From Egaibacter sp046050465 (GTDB lineage Bacteria > Pseudomonadota > Gammaproteobacteria > Burkholderiales > Burkholderiaceae_C), in contig JBJOPS010000068.1 of assembly GCA_046050465.1 (NCBI GenBank), forward strand, positions 1 through 46,787: a stretch of 46,787 nucleotides of DNA, given 5' to 3'. The notes below the pieces were generated by a model. The model was given only the letters and a program-made list of their open reading frames with translations. It was not told the origin of the DNA and made no database searches. The position numbers and the translations under genes are program-made. This document shows, one piece after another, positions 31,572 to 40,721 of the stretch (positions are counted from its first letter, which is position 1; every line of letters begins with the position of its first letter).

Positions 31572-32230
31572 AGCTAACGCAATTCCCCGGTTTCCTTGTG
31601 GTCTTGGCATTACTGGCTGGATGTGCCAGCGGACCCGTGCCACCGGATTGGCAGCTCAATGTCCAAGGTTCAACGGAACGTGCTGTTGAAGCCTATCTGA
31701 CCGGTCACACGCGGATCGGAGAGTCGGAGTTTGCAAGAGCCCGGGCCGATATCGCCCGAACGGGAAAAATCCATTTGATCGCCCGGGTTGAATTGATTGG
31801 CTGTGCCCTTCGCGTCGCCAGCCTGGTATCTGAGGACTGTGCGGGCTTTGACCGGATTTCGCAGGACACGGGATCCGCTGAACAGGCTTATGCAGACTAT
31901 CTGGCTGGACGTTTGCCGACGAAGGATGTCCCGTTGTTGCCAGTTGCACATCGGGGCGTCATTGGCGGTGGCGCGCCGGCACTTCAGGCGATAAAGGATC
32001 CGTTGTCGCGTCTGATTGCAGCGGGTGTTTTGTTCAAAATGGGCCAGGCTGACCCGGGCGTCATGTCCGTAGCAATTGACGTGGCCTCGGGGCAGGGCTG
32101 GAGTCGTCCGCTTCTGGCGTGGCTGCATGTTCAAGCCAGGCGTGCAGAGTTGGCCGGGGACGTAGCCGAGGGCGCGCGCATTCGCAGGCGCATTGACTTG
32201 ATTCTTCAAACGCCTGTGCGACCGCTTTGA
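31568..32230 (+). CDS. Lipoprotein of unknown function in the MCE operon
   Basis: 220 residues. ATG 31568 gives a type II signal peptide MKLTQFPGFLVVLALLAGC with lipobox LAGC (lipid Cys about 19) and ASGP after it. The mature part (ERAVEAYLTGHTRIGESEFARARADIARTGK) is helical and unlike the PqiC or DUF330 lipoproteins I can recall. It starts inside the mlaD end (ATGA), so it is co-translated. It is probably an outer- or inner-membrane-anchored partner of the MlaED pair, but no function is established. Confidence 0.75.
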   Translation: MKLTQFPGFLVVLALLAGCASGPVPPDWQLNVQGSTERAVEAYLTGHTRIGESEFARARADIARTGKIHLIARVELIGCALRVASLVSEDCAGFDRISQDTGSAEQAYADYLAGRLPTKDVPLLPVAHRGVIGGGAPALQAIKDPLSRLIAAGVLFKMGQADPGVMSVAIDVASGQGWSRPLLAWLHVQARRAELAGDVAEGARIRRRIDLILQTPVRPL

Positions 32231-32276
32231 TAACCACCTGGAGATGTGCATGCCGGAGCTGTGGGTTCGACTGGCT

Positions 32277-33188
32277 TCAAAGACCCCGCAGAATGCCCAA
32301 CGCGAAGGGCAGGCTGACCATCCCCAACAAGGTTGACAGTGTGACAAGACCAGCCACATAGGGACCGTTGTAGCCCATTCTTGCTGCGAGGATGTAGCAG
32401 CTGGATGCGGTTGGCAAGGCTGAGAACGTCAGCAATATCGTGCTCTGCAAGCCCGTCAGGTCGAAAACCTTGCTCAAAATCAGCGCAACGACCGGCAGAA
32501 GCAGGTGCCGGATAGTCAAAACGGATACGGCCAGGGTTTTGGCGCCTGCCAGTTGACCAAATTGAAGGCCGGCACCCGCTGCCATCAAGCCAAGCGCCAA
32601 TGATGCAGCCCCTATCCTCGTGACCGTCGGTTCCAGCCAGGCAGGAATGGAAACGCCCAGAAGATTGGCGCACAGCCCTGATGCTGTGCCAAGGATCAGG
32701 GGATTGCGCGCCAGCTCACTCAAAAACCCTCTTTTTGCATGGCGCGCCATGGGCCAGACAGCTCCCACGTTAAATAGCGGCACGCAAACACCAATCAGGA
32801 CAGCAATCAGCAACAGGCCCGATGGCCCCGCCAGCCGGTCAGCAATGGCCAGTGCGATAAATGAGTTGAACCGGAAGGCAATCTGGGCACTGGCGGCGTG
32901 TTCGCGTGTGTCGATGTGTTTGCCGATCCACGGCAGAAACGGAAGTGAGTACGATGCGGCTATTCCACTGATTCCCATTGTCAGGCCTGCAGCAATCAGA
33001 CTGGAGGCCGCTCCAAGGTCGAGTGGGCTTTTGATGATCGAGTGAAATAACAACACTGGAAACAGGAAGTAGTAAACCAGACTTTCGACCTGCTGCCAAA
33101 CAGTCCGGTTCAGGGCGGTGTAACGGCATACCAGATAACCGCACAAAATCAGGGAAAAGTCAGGAAACAGGAGTGTGGCGTAGTTCAC
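32277..33188 (-). CDS. AEC-family transporter (auxin-efflux-carrier type)
   Basis: 303 residues with about ten hydrophobic segments in two halves, the AEC layout (MleP/MdcF relatives). Motifs such as FNSFIALAIADRL in the middle and LPTASSCYILAARMG near the end are typical. Family members export or exchange organic acids such as malate, malonate or amino acids; none is implied by the neighbours. It converges on the lipoprotein gene (46 bp) and is divergent from the chalcone-isomerase-like gene. Confidence 0.9.
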   Translation of the reverse strand: MNYATLLFPDFSLILCGYLVCRYTALNRTVWQQVESLVYYFLFPVLLFHSIIKSPLDLGAASSLIAAGLTMGISGIAASYSLPFLPWIGKHIDTREHAASAQIAFRFNSFIALAIADRLAGPSGLLLIAVLIGVCVPLFNVGAVWPMARHAKRGFLSELARNPLILGTASGLCANLLGVSIPAWLEPTVTRIGAASLALGLMAAGAGLQFGQLAGAKTLAVSVLTIRHLLLPVVALILSKVFDLTGLQSTILLTFSALPTASSCYILAARMGYNGPYVAGLVTLSTLLGMVSLPFALGILRGL

Positions 33189-33286
33189 CCGTCGGAGAAT
33201 ACCAGCGAAATCTTCGAGTCTCGGGTTTCCCCTTGTGGGCTATTCACAGAATCATGTGTCGGCGAGCCAGTTACCATGCGCGTTGT

Positions 33287-33871
33287 ATGTTTATGAGAGC
33301 GTTTCAACCCGTTGTTTTTCTGGCTGTGGCTGCGGCCTTGCTGAGTTCGTCTGCATTTCCTGCAACGATGGAAGGAATGCAGTTTGACGACTCGGCCCAG
33401 GTTGGTTCGACAGAAGTAAAACTCAATGGGCTCGGCTTGCGAGCCGTGTTGTTCATCCGTGGTTACGTGGCGGGGCTCTATTTGAGTGACAAGGCTTCCA
33501 CCTCCAGAGAGGTGCTTGTCGCTTCAGGGCCGAAGCGTTTGCAAATGCGCATGTTGCGCGAGGCCAGTGCGAAGGATTTCAACAAGGCGCTTGTCTCTGG
33601 CATGCGGAAAAACGCGACGGAATCCGAACTGGCAGTTCTTCAGGACCGACTTGGGCAATTGGAGCGGGTGATTGCGGATATTGGCACTGTGCGTAAAGGC
33701 GATGCTATTACACTGGACTATGTTCCCGGGCACGGTATGACGCTGGCAGTGAACGGAGCCATCAAAGGGCCAAGCATTCATGGCGCAGATTTTTACCGGA
33801 CCCTGCTGGAGATTTTTGTCGGAGACAACCCGGTTGATGCCCGACTCAAGAAAGGGCTGCTGGGGCAGTAG
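33287..33871 (+). CDS. Chalcone isomerase-like domain protein (periplasmic)
   Basis: 194 residues from ATG 33287 or the second ATG at 33293. A signal peptide (FQPVVFLAVAAALLSSSAFPA) is followed by a chalcone-isomerase-like fold: EVKLNGLGLRAVLFIRGYVAGLYL, then LQMRMLREASAKDFNKAL, and HGADFYRTLLEIFVGDNPVDARLKKGLLG at the end. Bacterial members lack known isomerase activity and probably bind fatty acids or other small ligands in the periplasm. The frame extends upstream into the AEC promoter region without a credible start. It stands alone with no operon partner. Confidence 0.85.
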   Translation: MFMRAFQPVVFLAVAAALLSSSAFPATMEGMQFDDSAQVGSTEVKLNGLGLRAVLFIRGYVAGLYLSDKASTSREVLVASGPKRLQMRMLREASAKDFNKALVSGMRKNATESELAVLQDRLGQLERVIADIGTVRKGDAITLDYVPGHGMTLAVNGAIKGPSIHGADFYRTLLEIFVGDNPVDARLKKGLLGQ

Positions 33872-33924
33872 CCTGGGTCGTGCTGGTGTGAATTTTTTTC
33901 AGTATTTACAGGAGAACTCTGGTT

Positions 33925-34887
33925 ATGCGTCACATTACTCTATTTGTGTTTGGCCTGATGGCTGTTTCCGGCTCGGTGCTGGCCCAAAACTACCCCAATA
34001 AAATCATCAGACTTCAGGTGCCTTTCGCGCCGGGCGGGACTACCGACATTGTCGCGCGGGTGATGTCTGAGCCCTTGGGTAAAGCACTGGGCCAAAACGT
34101 CATCATCGAGAACAAGATCGGTGGTGGTGGGGTGGTTGGCGCCAATGAAACGGCAAAAGCTGCACCCGACGGATATTCGCTTGGCATGGCCACCGTTTCA
34201 ACTACGGCGGCCAATCCGGCGATTAACCCCAAAATGCCCTACAACGCAGAGACTGATTTCACGCCAATCATCAATATTGCAGCGACGCCCAACGTTATCG
34301 CGGTTCACCCAGGGTTCCCCGCAAAAAACTATAAAGAATTTGTCGAAATTCTGAAGAAGTCACCGGGTAAATATTCATATGCATCATCGGGCACAGGCGG
34401 CATCGGGCATCTGCAGACAGAACTCTGGAAAAGTTTGCAAGGTGTCTTTGTCACCCATATTCCTTATGGGGGCGCCGGACCCGCATTGAGGGATACAGTT
34501 GGCGGTCAGGTCGAGATCATTTTTGACAATGTGCCATCAGCGCTGCCGCACATCAAAGGTGGGCGTTTGATCGCCATGGCTGTGGCAGCGCCTCAGCGAC
34601 TGGCGGCGCTACCGGATGTACCAACCTTCAAGGAGCTTGGCCTTGAGCCGGTCAATCGCATGGCGTACTACGGAATTTTGGGCCCCAAAGGTTTGCCAAA
34701 GGATGTGGTGGACAAGGTCAATGCAGCAGCCAGAAAGGCGCTGGAGGAACCAGCTGTTCGCAAACGTATTGAAGATACGGGCTCGGTTGTTTTGGGTAAC
34801 ACCCCTGAGCAGTTTGCGCAGCAGATGAAGGAGGAATTGGCGGTGTATCGCAAAGTCGTGCAAAGCGCCAAGCTCAAGCTGGAATAA
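33925..34887 (+). CDS. Bug-type tripartite tricarboxylate transporter substrate-binding protein
   Basis: 320 residues. Signal peptide MRHITLFVFGLMAVSGSVLA, then YPNKIIRLQVPFAPGGTTDIVAR (ligand-loop motif), LGQNVIIENKIGGGG and PYGGAGPALRDTVGGQVEI. It is a periplasmic receptor for citrate-like or other carboxylates. No TctA/TctB membrane genes lie nearby, a common situation in Burkholderiales where many Bug genes are orphans. GGAGA lies 12 nt upstream of ATG 33925. A strong terminator ends the unit. Confidence 0.93.
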   Translation: MRHITLFVFGLMAVSGSVLAQNYPNKIIRLQVPFAPGGTTDIVARVMSEPLGKALGQNVIIENKIGGGGVVGANETAKAAPDGYSLGMATVSTTAANPAINPKMPYNAETDFTPIINIAATPNVIAVHPGFPAKNYKEFVEILKKSPGKYSYASSGTGGIGHLQTELWKSLQGVFVTHIPYGGAGPALRDTVGGQVEIIFDNVPSALPHIKGGRLIAMAVAAPQRLAALPDVPTFKELGLEPVNRMAYYGILGPKGLPKDVVDKVNAAARKALEEPAVRKRIEDTGSVVLGNTPEQFAQQMKEELAVYRKVVQSAKLKLE

Positions 34888-34924
34888 GCCAAGGCGTTTT
34901 GGGCTGAGACGAATTCGTTCATAA

Positions 34925-34952
34925 GCCGCCTGGCAAGCCAGGCGGCTTTTTT
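34925..34952 (+). terminator. Strong intrinsic terminator after the Bug-type gene
   Basis: The perfect inverted repeat GCCGCCTG-GCAAGC-CAGGCGGC is followed by TTTTTT at 34947-34952. It ends about 16 bp before the xerD start. Confidence 0.92.
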
Positions 34953-34967
34953 GTTATCTTCCGTTCC

Positions 34968-35873
34968 ATGACAATCGAGTATTTGACCGGCATTGACGAT
35001 TTCATCGACGCGTTATGGCTTGAAGAAGGATTGTCCAAAAACACGCTGGCAGCGTATCGGCGGGACCTGACGCTTCTTTCTCAATGGATGAGTCAGAGGA
35101 ATCGCTTACTGGAAGAGACCACCGAGAGCGAGTTGAATGGCTACTTCGCGGCCCGGCATGGGGTGACCCAGGCGACATCTGCCAATCGAAGACTGTCCGT
35201 CTTCAAACGCTATTTCCGGTGGGCCGTGCGTGAACGCAGGATCGTTGCGGACCCCACCCTCCGAATGCAGGCTGCGCGGCAAGCGTTGCGTGTGCCCAAA
35301 ACGCTGACGGAATATCAGGTTGAGGCTTTGCTGGCGGCACCAGACGCACAGACCCTCGTTGGGGTAAGGGACCGTACGATGGTGGAACTGATGTATGCCA
35401 GTGGTCTGCGAGTCAGTGAACTTGTGTCCCTGAAGGTTTTTAACATCAGTTTGTCGGACAACGTGCTGCGAGTTTTTGGCAAGGGCAACAAGGAGCGGCT
35501 GATTCCATACGGGGAGGTGGCCAGCGTCTGGTTGCGGCAATATTTGTCCGATGTGCGTCCTGCGCTGCTTCGAGGAAATCCCTCTGACGATCTTTTTATC
35601 ACCAATCGGGGCAGCAAGGCAGGCTCTACGATGTCTCGAGTGATGTTCTGGATGTTGATAAAAAAATATGCATTTCAGGCTGGTATCACAGCTCCTTTGT
35701 CGCCGCACACGTTACGGCACGCTTTCGCCACGCATCTTTTGAACCATGGAGCTGATCTCAGGGCAGTGCAGATGCTGCTGGGACATGCCGATATTTCGAC
35801 CACGACCATTTACACCCATGTTGCGCGGGAGCGTCTGAAAGCACTGCACACGCAGCATCACCCCAGGGGATAG
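34968..35873 (+). CDS. xerD: Site-specific tyrosine recombinase XerD
   Basis: With XerC, resolves chromosome dimers at dif during division. 301 residues: a SAM-like N-domain (1-100, LSKNTLAAYRRDL) and a catalytic domain with the full R-K-H-R-H-Y set: Arg in ASGLRVSELV, Lys in GKGNKERLIPYG, HTLRH, HADISTTTIYTHV (Tyr nucleophile). The assignment is to XerD rather than XerC by the short opening (IDDFIDALWLEEGLS) and length. It lies about 80 bp downstream of the Bug gene but is separated by the terminator, so it has its own promoter. Confidence 0.95.
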   Translation: MTIEYLTGIDDFIDALWLEEGLSKNTLAAYRRDLTLLSQWMSQRNRLLEETTESELNGYFAARHGVTQATSANRRLSVFKRYFRWAVRERRIVADPTLRMQAARQALRVPKTLTEYQVEALLAAPDAQTLVGVRDRTMVELMYASGLRVSELVSLKVFNISLSDNVLRVFGKGNKERLIPYGEVASVWLRQYLSDVRPALLRGNPSDDLFITNRGSKAGSTMSRVMFWMLIKKYAFQAGITAPLSPHTLRHAFATHLLNHGADLRAVQMLLGHADISTTTIYTHVARERLKALHTQHHPRG

Positions 35874-35996
35874 AAGTGCCTTCGCCAAAAGCGTCAAAAC
35901 CTATGAGTAGGATTTTTTCTGCTTTTTGGGACTGAAACTTTGCACGGTAACATCGTCCCAATTTACTGCAAACGTCGGGTGACAAGGAGAAAAGCC

Positions 35997-36872
35997 ATGA
36001 AATGGGAAGGTAATCGCGAATCCGACAATGTGGAAGACCGTCGTGCGGGAGGTGGCGGGGCCGGCGGGTTGATCGGTGGACGTGGTATTGGCGTCGGCAC
36101 CATTGTGATCGCGCTGCTGGGCGGCTGGGTTTTTGGCATCAATCCGCTCACCATTCTGGGTCTGTTGAGCGGTGGCGAAGGGCCAACCGCGCAGGTGCAG
36201 CAGGGGCCGGCGCAGCGACCGCCTGCGGATGACCGCATGGCCAAGTTTGTCTCCACTGTGCTGGCGGATACCGAGGATGTCTGGAAAGACGTGTTTACCA
36301 AGGGTGGCTCCACATATCAGGAGCCCAAACTGGTGCTGTTTCGGGGCTCAACGCCGACCGCCTGTGGCTCGGGTCAGGCCGCTATGGGGCCTTTTTACTG
36401 TCCGGGTGACCAGAAGGTCTACATTGACCTGGGCTTTTATCAAACCCTCAAAGACAAGCTGGGTGCGCCTGGCGACTTCGCCCAGGCTTACGTGATTGCG
36501 CATGAAGTGGGCCACCACGTGCAAAACCTGCTGGGCATCAGCGAGAAGATGGACAACATGCGCGGGCGGGTCAGCCAGGTGGAATTCAACGCCCTGAGTG
36601 TGCGTCTGGAACTGCAGGCGGACTGTTTTGCCGGGGTTTGGGCGCACCATGCCCAAAATTCGCGCCAGATACTGGAAAACGGGGACGTGGAGGAGGCCAT
36701 GAACGCCGCCGCAAGGATTGGTGATGACGCCCTGCAACGTGCTGGCGGCGGTGCCGTAGTGCCCGACAGCTTTACCCATGGCTCCAGCGTTCAACGCCAG
36801 CGCTGGTTCAATTCTGGCCTCCAGGGTGGCAACCTCAAGGGTTGCGATACCTTCTCGGCACGCCAGTTGTGA
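35997..36872 (+). CDS. Neutral zinc metallopeptidase (YpfJ/KPN_02809 family)
   Basis: 291 residues from ATG 35997, with AAGGAG 7-12 nt before it. The zinc site is HEVGHH (about residue 169), with the downstream metal Glu in the ADCFAGVW region. A Gly-rich, then hydrophobic N-terminal segment (VGTIVIALLGGWVFGI) suggests membrane anchoring with the peptidase outside. The natural substrate is unknown. A candidate promoter TTGCAC-N16-TTTACT (35940-35967) precedes it. It stands 60 bp before rhlE, and the two may be co-transcribed. Confidence 0.88.
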   Translation: MKWEGNRESDNVEDRRAGGGGAGGLIGGRGIGVGTIVIALLGGWVFGINPLTILGLLSGGEGPTAQVQQGPAQRPPADDRMAKFVSTVLADTEDVWKDVFTKGGSTYQEPKLVLFRGSTPTACGSGQAAMGPFYCPGDQKVYIDLGFYQTLKDKLGAPGDFAQAYVIAHEVGHHVQNLLGISEKMDNMRGRVSQVEFNALSVRLELQADCFAGVWAHHAQNSRQILENGDVEEAMNAAARIGDDALQRAGGGAVVPDSFTHGSSVQRQRWFNSGLQGGNLKGCDTFSARQL

Positions 36873-36928
36873 CGGATAGGGGATAATAGGGGGTTGCCCA
36901 GTGGCAGCCTTTCCCCTCAAGAGTATTA

Positions 36929-38413
36929 ATGACAGACACCGTTACAGAAGCAGTTGCTGAGGCTCGCCTCGATTCGTTTTCCCAGTTGAACCTGGCGCCT
37001 GCCCTTTCGCGCGCTGTGGCCGAGATGGGCTACGAGTCCATGACGCCTATCCAGGCGCAGGCCATTCCGGTGGTGCTTCAAGGCCGCGACGTGATGGGCG
37101 CGGCCCAGACCGGCACCGGCAAAACGGCCGCTTTTTCGCTGCCACTGTTGCAGCGCATGCTCAAACACGAAAACGCTTCCACTTCCCCGGCGCGGCACCC
37201 CGTGCGGGCGCTGGTGCTGCTGCCCACGCGCGAGCTGGCCGACCAGGTGGCGCAGGCTGTCAAGTCTTACGCCAAATACACGCAGTTGCGCAGCGCCGTG
37301 GTTTTTGGCGGCATGGACATGAAGCCGCAAACGCTGGAGCTGAAAAAAGGCGTTGAAGTGCTGGTAGCCACCCCCGGACGCCTGCTGGACCATATTGAAG
37401 CCAAAACCGCGGTTTTGAACCAGGTTGAATACGTGGTGCTGGACGAAGCCGACCGCATGCTGGACATCGGCTTTCTGCCAGACCTGCAGCGCATCCTGAG
37501 CTATCTGCCCAAACAGCGCACCACACTGCTGTTTTCGGCCACGTTCTCCCCTGAAATCAAGCGCCTGGCCAACAGCTACCTGCAAGATCCGGTGACGATT
37601 GAAGTGGCACGCTCCAACGCCACGGCATCCACGGTGGAGCAGCATTTTTACAGTGTGGGTGACGACGACAAGCGCCACGCGCTGCACCAGATCCTCAAAG
37701 ACAGCGGCATGAAGCAGGCCTTTGTGTTTGTGAACAGCAAGCTGGGCTGCGCCCGACTGGCCCGTTCGCTGGAGCGTGAGGGGCTGAAAACTACGGCCCT
37801 TCACGGTGACAAGAGCCAGGACGAACGCCTCAAGGCACTGGACTCTTTCAAAAAAGGTGAGGTGGATCTGCTGGTGTGTACCGACGTCGCTGCCCGCGGT
37901 CTGGACATCAAGGATGTGCCCGCAGTGTTCAACTTTGATGTGCCCTTCAACGCTGAAGACTATGTGCACCGCATTGGTCGCACGGGCCGTGCCGGAGCTG
38001 AGGGTCTGGCAGTCACGTTTGTATCCAAAAGCGATGCGCGCTTGATAGGCGATATCGAAAAACTCATCAAGACCAAGATCGAACTCGAAGCGATTGAGTT
38101 TGAAGAGGATCAGCCCAAAATCCGTGAGCAAGGTCGCATCAACGATGGGCGGCGCGCCTGGCGCGAAGCCGGTGAAATGGGCGACCCGCGCGACGCACTG
38201 GATGCCCGTCGCGAGCAGCGCGAACTTCGCCAGCAACAGCGCCCTATTCGTCCGGCACCGGCGCCACGCGATCCGTTTTTTGACAAACCGTACGAGGCGC
38301 CCGCCACGGAGGCTGCGCCTTCCTGGGAGTCCAGCAAACCTGCCAGTCCGCGCAGTATTTCTGCCAACATCAAACCCAAGCGCAAGGTAGCCGCGCTGTT
38401 CAAGTCGGAATAA
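36929..38413 (+). CDS. rhlE: DEAD-box ATP-dependent RNA helicase (RhlE type)
   Basis: 494 residues. Q motif (YESMTPIQAQAIP), motif I AQTGTGKT, Ia PTRELA, II DEAD (VLDEADRML), III SAT, IV-VI ending HRIGRTGRAG. The C-terminal 110 residues are basic and unstructured (RREQRELRQQQRP, then KPKRKVAALFKSE), typical of RhlE, which acts in ribosome assembly and RNA decay. RhlE is preferred over SrmB/DbpA because of core order and length, but the exact subfamily is not certain. Confidence 0.92.
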   Translation: MTDTVTEAVAEARLDSFSQLNLAPALSRAVAEMGYESMTPIQAQAIPVVLQGRDVMGAAQTGTGKTAAFSLPLLQRMLKHENASTSPARHPVRALVLLPTRELADQVAQAVKSYAKYTQLRSAVVFGGMDMKPQTLELKKGVEVLVATPGRLLDHIEAKTAVLNQVEYVVLDEADRMLDIGFLPDLQRILSYLPKQRTTLLFSATFSPEIKRLANSYLQDPVTIEVARSNATASTVEQHFYSVGDDDKRHALHQILKDSGMKQAFVFVNSKLGCARLARSLEREGLKTTALHGDKSQDERLKALDSFKKGEVDLLVCTDVAARGLDIKDVPAVFNFDVPFNAEDYVHRIGRTGRAGAEGLAVTFVSKSDARLIGDIEKLIKTKIELEAIEFEEDQPKIREQGRINDGRRAWREAGEMGDPRDALDARREQRELRQQQRPIRPAPAPRDPFFDKPYEAPATEAAPSWESSKPASPRSISANIKPKRKVAALFKSE

Positions 38414-38428
38414 CCGCCTTCAAGCCGG

Positions 38429-39274
38429 TTAACCTGGCGCCTGTGCCTGCTCGCATTTCACCTGAATCAGCTCGTTTTGGGAGGGGTCAGGCCCTAACTT
38501 CAGTCCACTTAGACAGCCACCCCATACGCAGCCAGTATCCAGCGACAGCACGTCCTGACGGTCACCCAGCCAACCTAAAGTCGACCAGTGGCCAAAAGCC
38601 ACTATTATGCCAGCTGTTTGCCGCCCGGGCACGTCAAACCAGGGCAGACAGCCCTCAGGCGCTGCTGCAGCGCCTTCCTTGGTTTCGAATTCCATTTCGC
38701 CCTCAAGCGTGCAAAAGCGCAACCGGGTCAGCGCATTGACAATCACGCGCAGGCGCGCCACACCGGTAAGAGAGTCGCTCCACTGCACGGGTTCGTTGCC
38801 GTACATCTGGTGCAGGAATTCCCCCAGGTTGTCACTTCGCAATACGGATTCCACTTCACCCGCAAGTGCTATGGTTTGTATAGCTGTCCACGCAGGCAGC
38901 ACACCGGCGTGCACCATTAAAAGCTCTTTTTTTCCGGCTTTTTCCAGCAGGGCCATCTGTTGCTGGCGCAACCAATCCAGCATGGCATGACGGTCTGGTG
39001 CGTCCAGAACGCAGTCCAGCGTGTCTTTGCGATGCGGCTTGCGTACACCATGGGCCACCGCCAGCAGATTCAGGTCGTGATTGCCCAGCAAACACCGTGC
39101 GGAAGAGCCCAGTTGCATCATGCGCCGCAACACCCCTGCCGAATCCGGCCCACGGTTGACCAGATCGCCGAGCAGGACGAGCGAATCGCGGCTGGGTGAA
39201 AAAGAAATCTTGTCCAGCAGACGTTGCAGTGCCGCATTGCAGCCCTGCACGTCGCCAATCAGGTAAAGTGCCAT
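38429..39274 (-). CDS. apaH: Symmetric bis(5'-nucleosyl)-tetraphosphatase (Ap4A hydrolase)
   Basis: Cleaves Ap4A into two ADP. 281 residues from ATG 39274. Metallophosphoesterase motifs in order: GDVQGC (7-12), GDLVNRGPDS, GNHDL, then VHAGVLP near 142. The frame is open upstream to 39448 but that part is antisense to the next gene. The start is 24 bp from the divergent start of the CorC-like gene, so both share a short promoter gap. A partial copy of the 56-bp repeat lies within the gene (38868-38884 and beyond). Confidence 0.93.
   Translation of the reverse strand: MALYLIGDVQGCNAALQRLLDKISFSPSRDSLVLLGDLVNRGPDSAGVLRRMMQLGSSARCLLGNHDLNLLAVAHGVRKPHRKDTLDCVLDAPDRHAMLDWLRQQQMALLEKAGKKELLMVHAGVLPAWTAIQTIALAGEVESVLRSDNLGEFLHQMYGNEPVQWSDSLTGVARLRVIVNALTRLRFCTLEGEMEFETKEGAAAAPEGCLPWFDVPGRQTAGIIVAFGHWSTLGWLGDRQDVLSLDTGCVWGGCLSGLKLGPDPSQNELIQVKCEQAQAPG
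38859..38884 (-). repeat. Partial copy of the 56-bp element in apaH
   Basis: The minus strand reads GCTATACAAACCATAGC followed by ACTTGCGGG, matching the palindrome and start of the spacer (CTTGCGC-like in other copies). The GGGCT block is not found at the expected place. It encodes WTAIQTIALAG, with ATA codons unusual for the gene. Confidence 0.4.
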
Positions 39275-39298
39275 GGTGTCGATTTTCACCCCGGATTC

Positions 39299-40603
39299 AT
39301 GGATATTTTGCTGATTGCGTTGCTGACGTTGCTCAACGGCGCTTTTGCCATGTCCGAACTGGCGCTCACTGCCAGCCGCAAGGTGCGACTCAGCGCCATG
39401 GCCGAAGCGGGTGACAAGGGTGCACAGGCGGCGCTCACCCTGCTGCAAAACCCCACTCAGTTTTTATCATCCGTACAGGTGGGCATCACCTCCATCGGGG
39501 TGCTCAACGGCATCATTGGCGAGGCAGCCTTTAGCCACAGTGTCTCTGGCTGGCTTGAAACCTTCGGGTTGTCCGAGAAAGTGGCCGACGTCTCTGCGAC
39601 AGCACTTGTTGTGACGGCCATCACGTTTGTCACCATTGTGTTTGGCGAGTTGGTGCCCAAGCGCATCGGGCAGCTCTATCCGGAATCAGTGGCGCGCTGG
39701 GTGTCCCGTCCCATGACCTGGGTGGCTATCGGTGCCAAGCCTTTCGTGCGCCTGCTGTCGGTTTGCACCCATGGCGTGCTGAAACTGCTGCGCATTGACA
39801 CGACGGGCGAACGTCTGGTCACCGAAGCCGAGATTGATGCCAGCCTGGAGGAAGGCGTGGATGCGGGGCTCATTGAAGAGCATGAACACCAGATGGTGCT
39901 GAATGTGTTTCATCTGGATGACCGGCAGTTGACATCCATGATGTTGCCCCGGGCCGACGTCGAGTGGCTGGAGGCTGACGATTCGCCCGCTCACAGTCTG
40001 AAACGCGTTGGTTTGGGCGGTGACCGGGGAACCCATTCCTGGTATCCGGTGTGCCGGGGTTCGCTGGATGAAGTAGTGGGCATCATCAGTGTGGGCAAGT
40101 TGTTGGAGCTGTCTGGCACCCCTGATGGAGGAACTGACGGCAGTATTGAAGGCCATGTGCAGGCAGCATCCTTTGTTCCAGAAACGCTGACCGGCATGGA
40201 GTTGATCGAGCAATTTCGCACCCGATCGGCGCGTATGGTGTTTGTCGTGGATGAATATGGCGTGGTGCAGGGACTGATGACGCCACACGACCTGCTGGAA
40301 GCCATTACCGGCGAGCTGCAACCTCACGCGCAAACGGATGCCTGGGCCACCCGGCGCGATGACGGGGCATGGCTGATTGACGGCGCCATGCCTGTTGGAG
40401 AGCTCAAGTCAAGGCTGGGTATTGATGAACTGCCAGATGAGAACCGTGGTCGATACAATACCGTGGCTGGGCTCTTGATGGCTGTGTCAGGCGAATTGCC
40501 CCCAATCGGAGAACGAATCGACTGTGCGGGATGGACATTTGAAGTTGTAGAAGTAGATGGCAAGCGCATCGACAAGGTGTTGGCGAATCACTCCTTGGGC
40601 TAA
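39299..40603 (+). CDS. CBS-domain membrane protein of the CNNM/CorC-HlyC family
   Basis: 434 residues from ATG 39299. A CNNM (DUF21) membrane domain (1-190, starting MDILLIALLTLLNGAFAMSELAL), a CBS pair at about 205-335, and a C-terminal CorC/HlyC domain (RRDDGAWLIDGAMPVGELKSRLG). Family members act in Mg2+ or Co2+ export or in membrane stress; 'hemolysin' in older names is misleading. The substrate is not known. Only 24 bp separate it from apaH, so the two share a divergent promoter. Confidence 0.9.
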   Translation: MDILLIALLTLLNGAFAMSELALTASRKVRLSAMAEAGDKGAQAALTLLQNPTQFLSSVQVGITSIGVLNGIIGEAAFSHSVSGWLETFGLSEKVADVSATALVVTAITFVTIVFGELVPKRIGQLYPESVARWVSRPMTWVAIGAKPFVRLLSVCTHGVLKLLRIDTTGERLVTEAEIDASLEEGVDAGLIEEHEHQMVLNVFHLDDRQLTSMMLPRADVEWLEADDSPAHSLKRVGLGGDRGTHSWYPVCRGSLDEVVGIISVGKLLELSGTPDGGTDGSIEGHVQAASFVPETLTGMELIEQFRTRSARMVFVVDEYGVVQGLMTPHDLLEAITGELQPHAQTDAWATRRDDGAWLIDGAMPVGELKSRLGIDELPDENRGRYNTVAGLLMAVSGELPPIGERIDCAGWTFEVVEVDGKRIDKVLANHSLG

Positions 40604-40721
40604 AGCCATCTCACCGATCAGGGCCATCAACCGATCAGTAAACAGCAGCGCCACGCTCAATTCGCAAGCACGGCTAAGGCCAAATGACAGATGGTGAGCG
40701 CTGCGGTATCTACATGGATTT

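Noticed and set aside
36926..38236. 436-codon minus-strand frame over rhlE
   Set aside because: It mirrors the DEAD-box gene, shows no motifs, and would need both strands to code over 1.3 kb.
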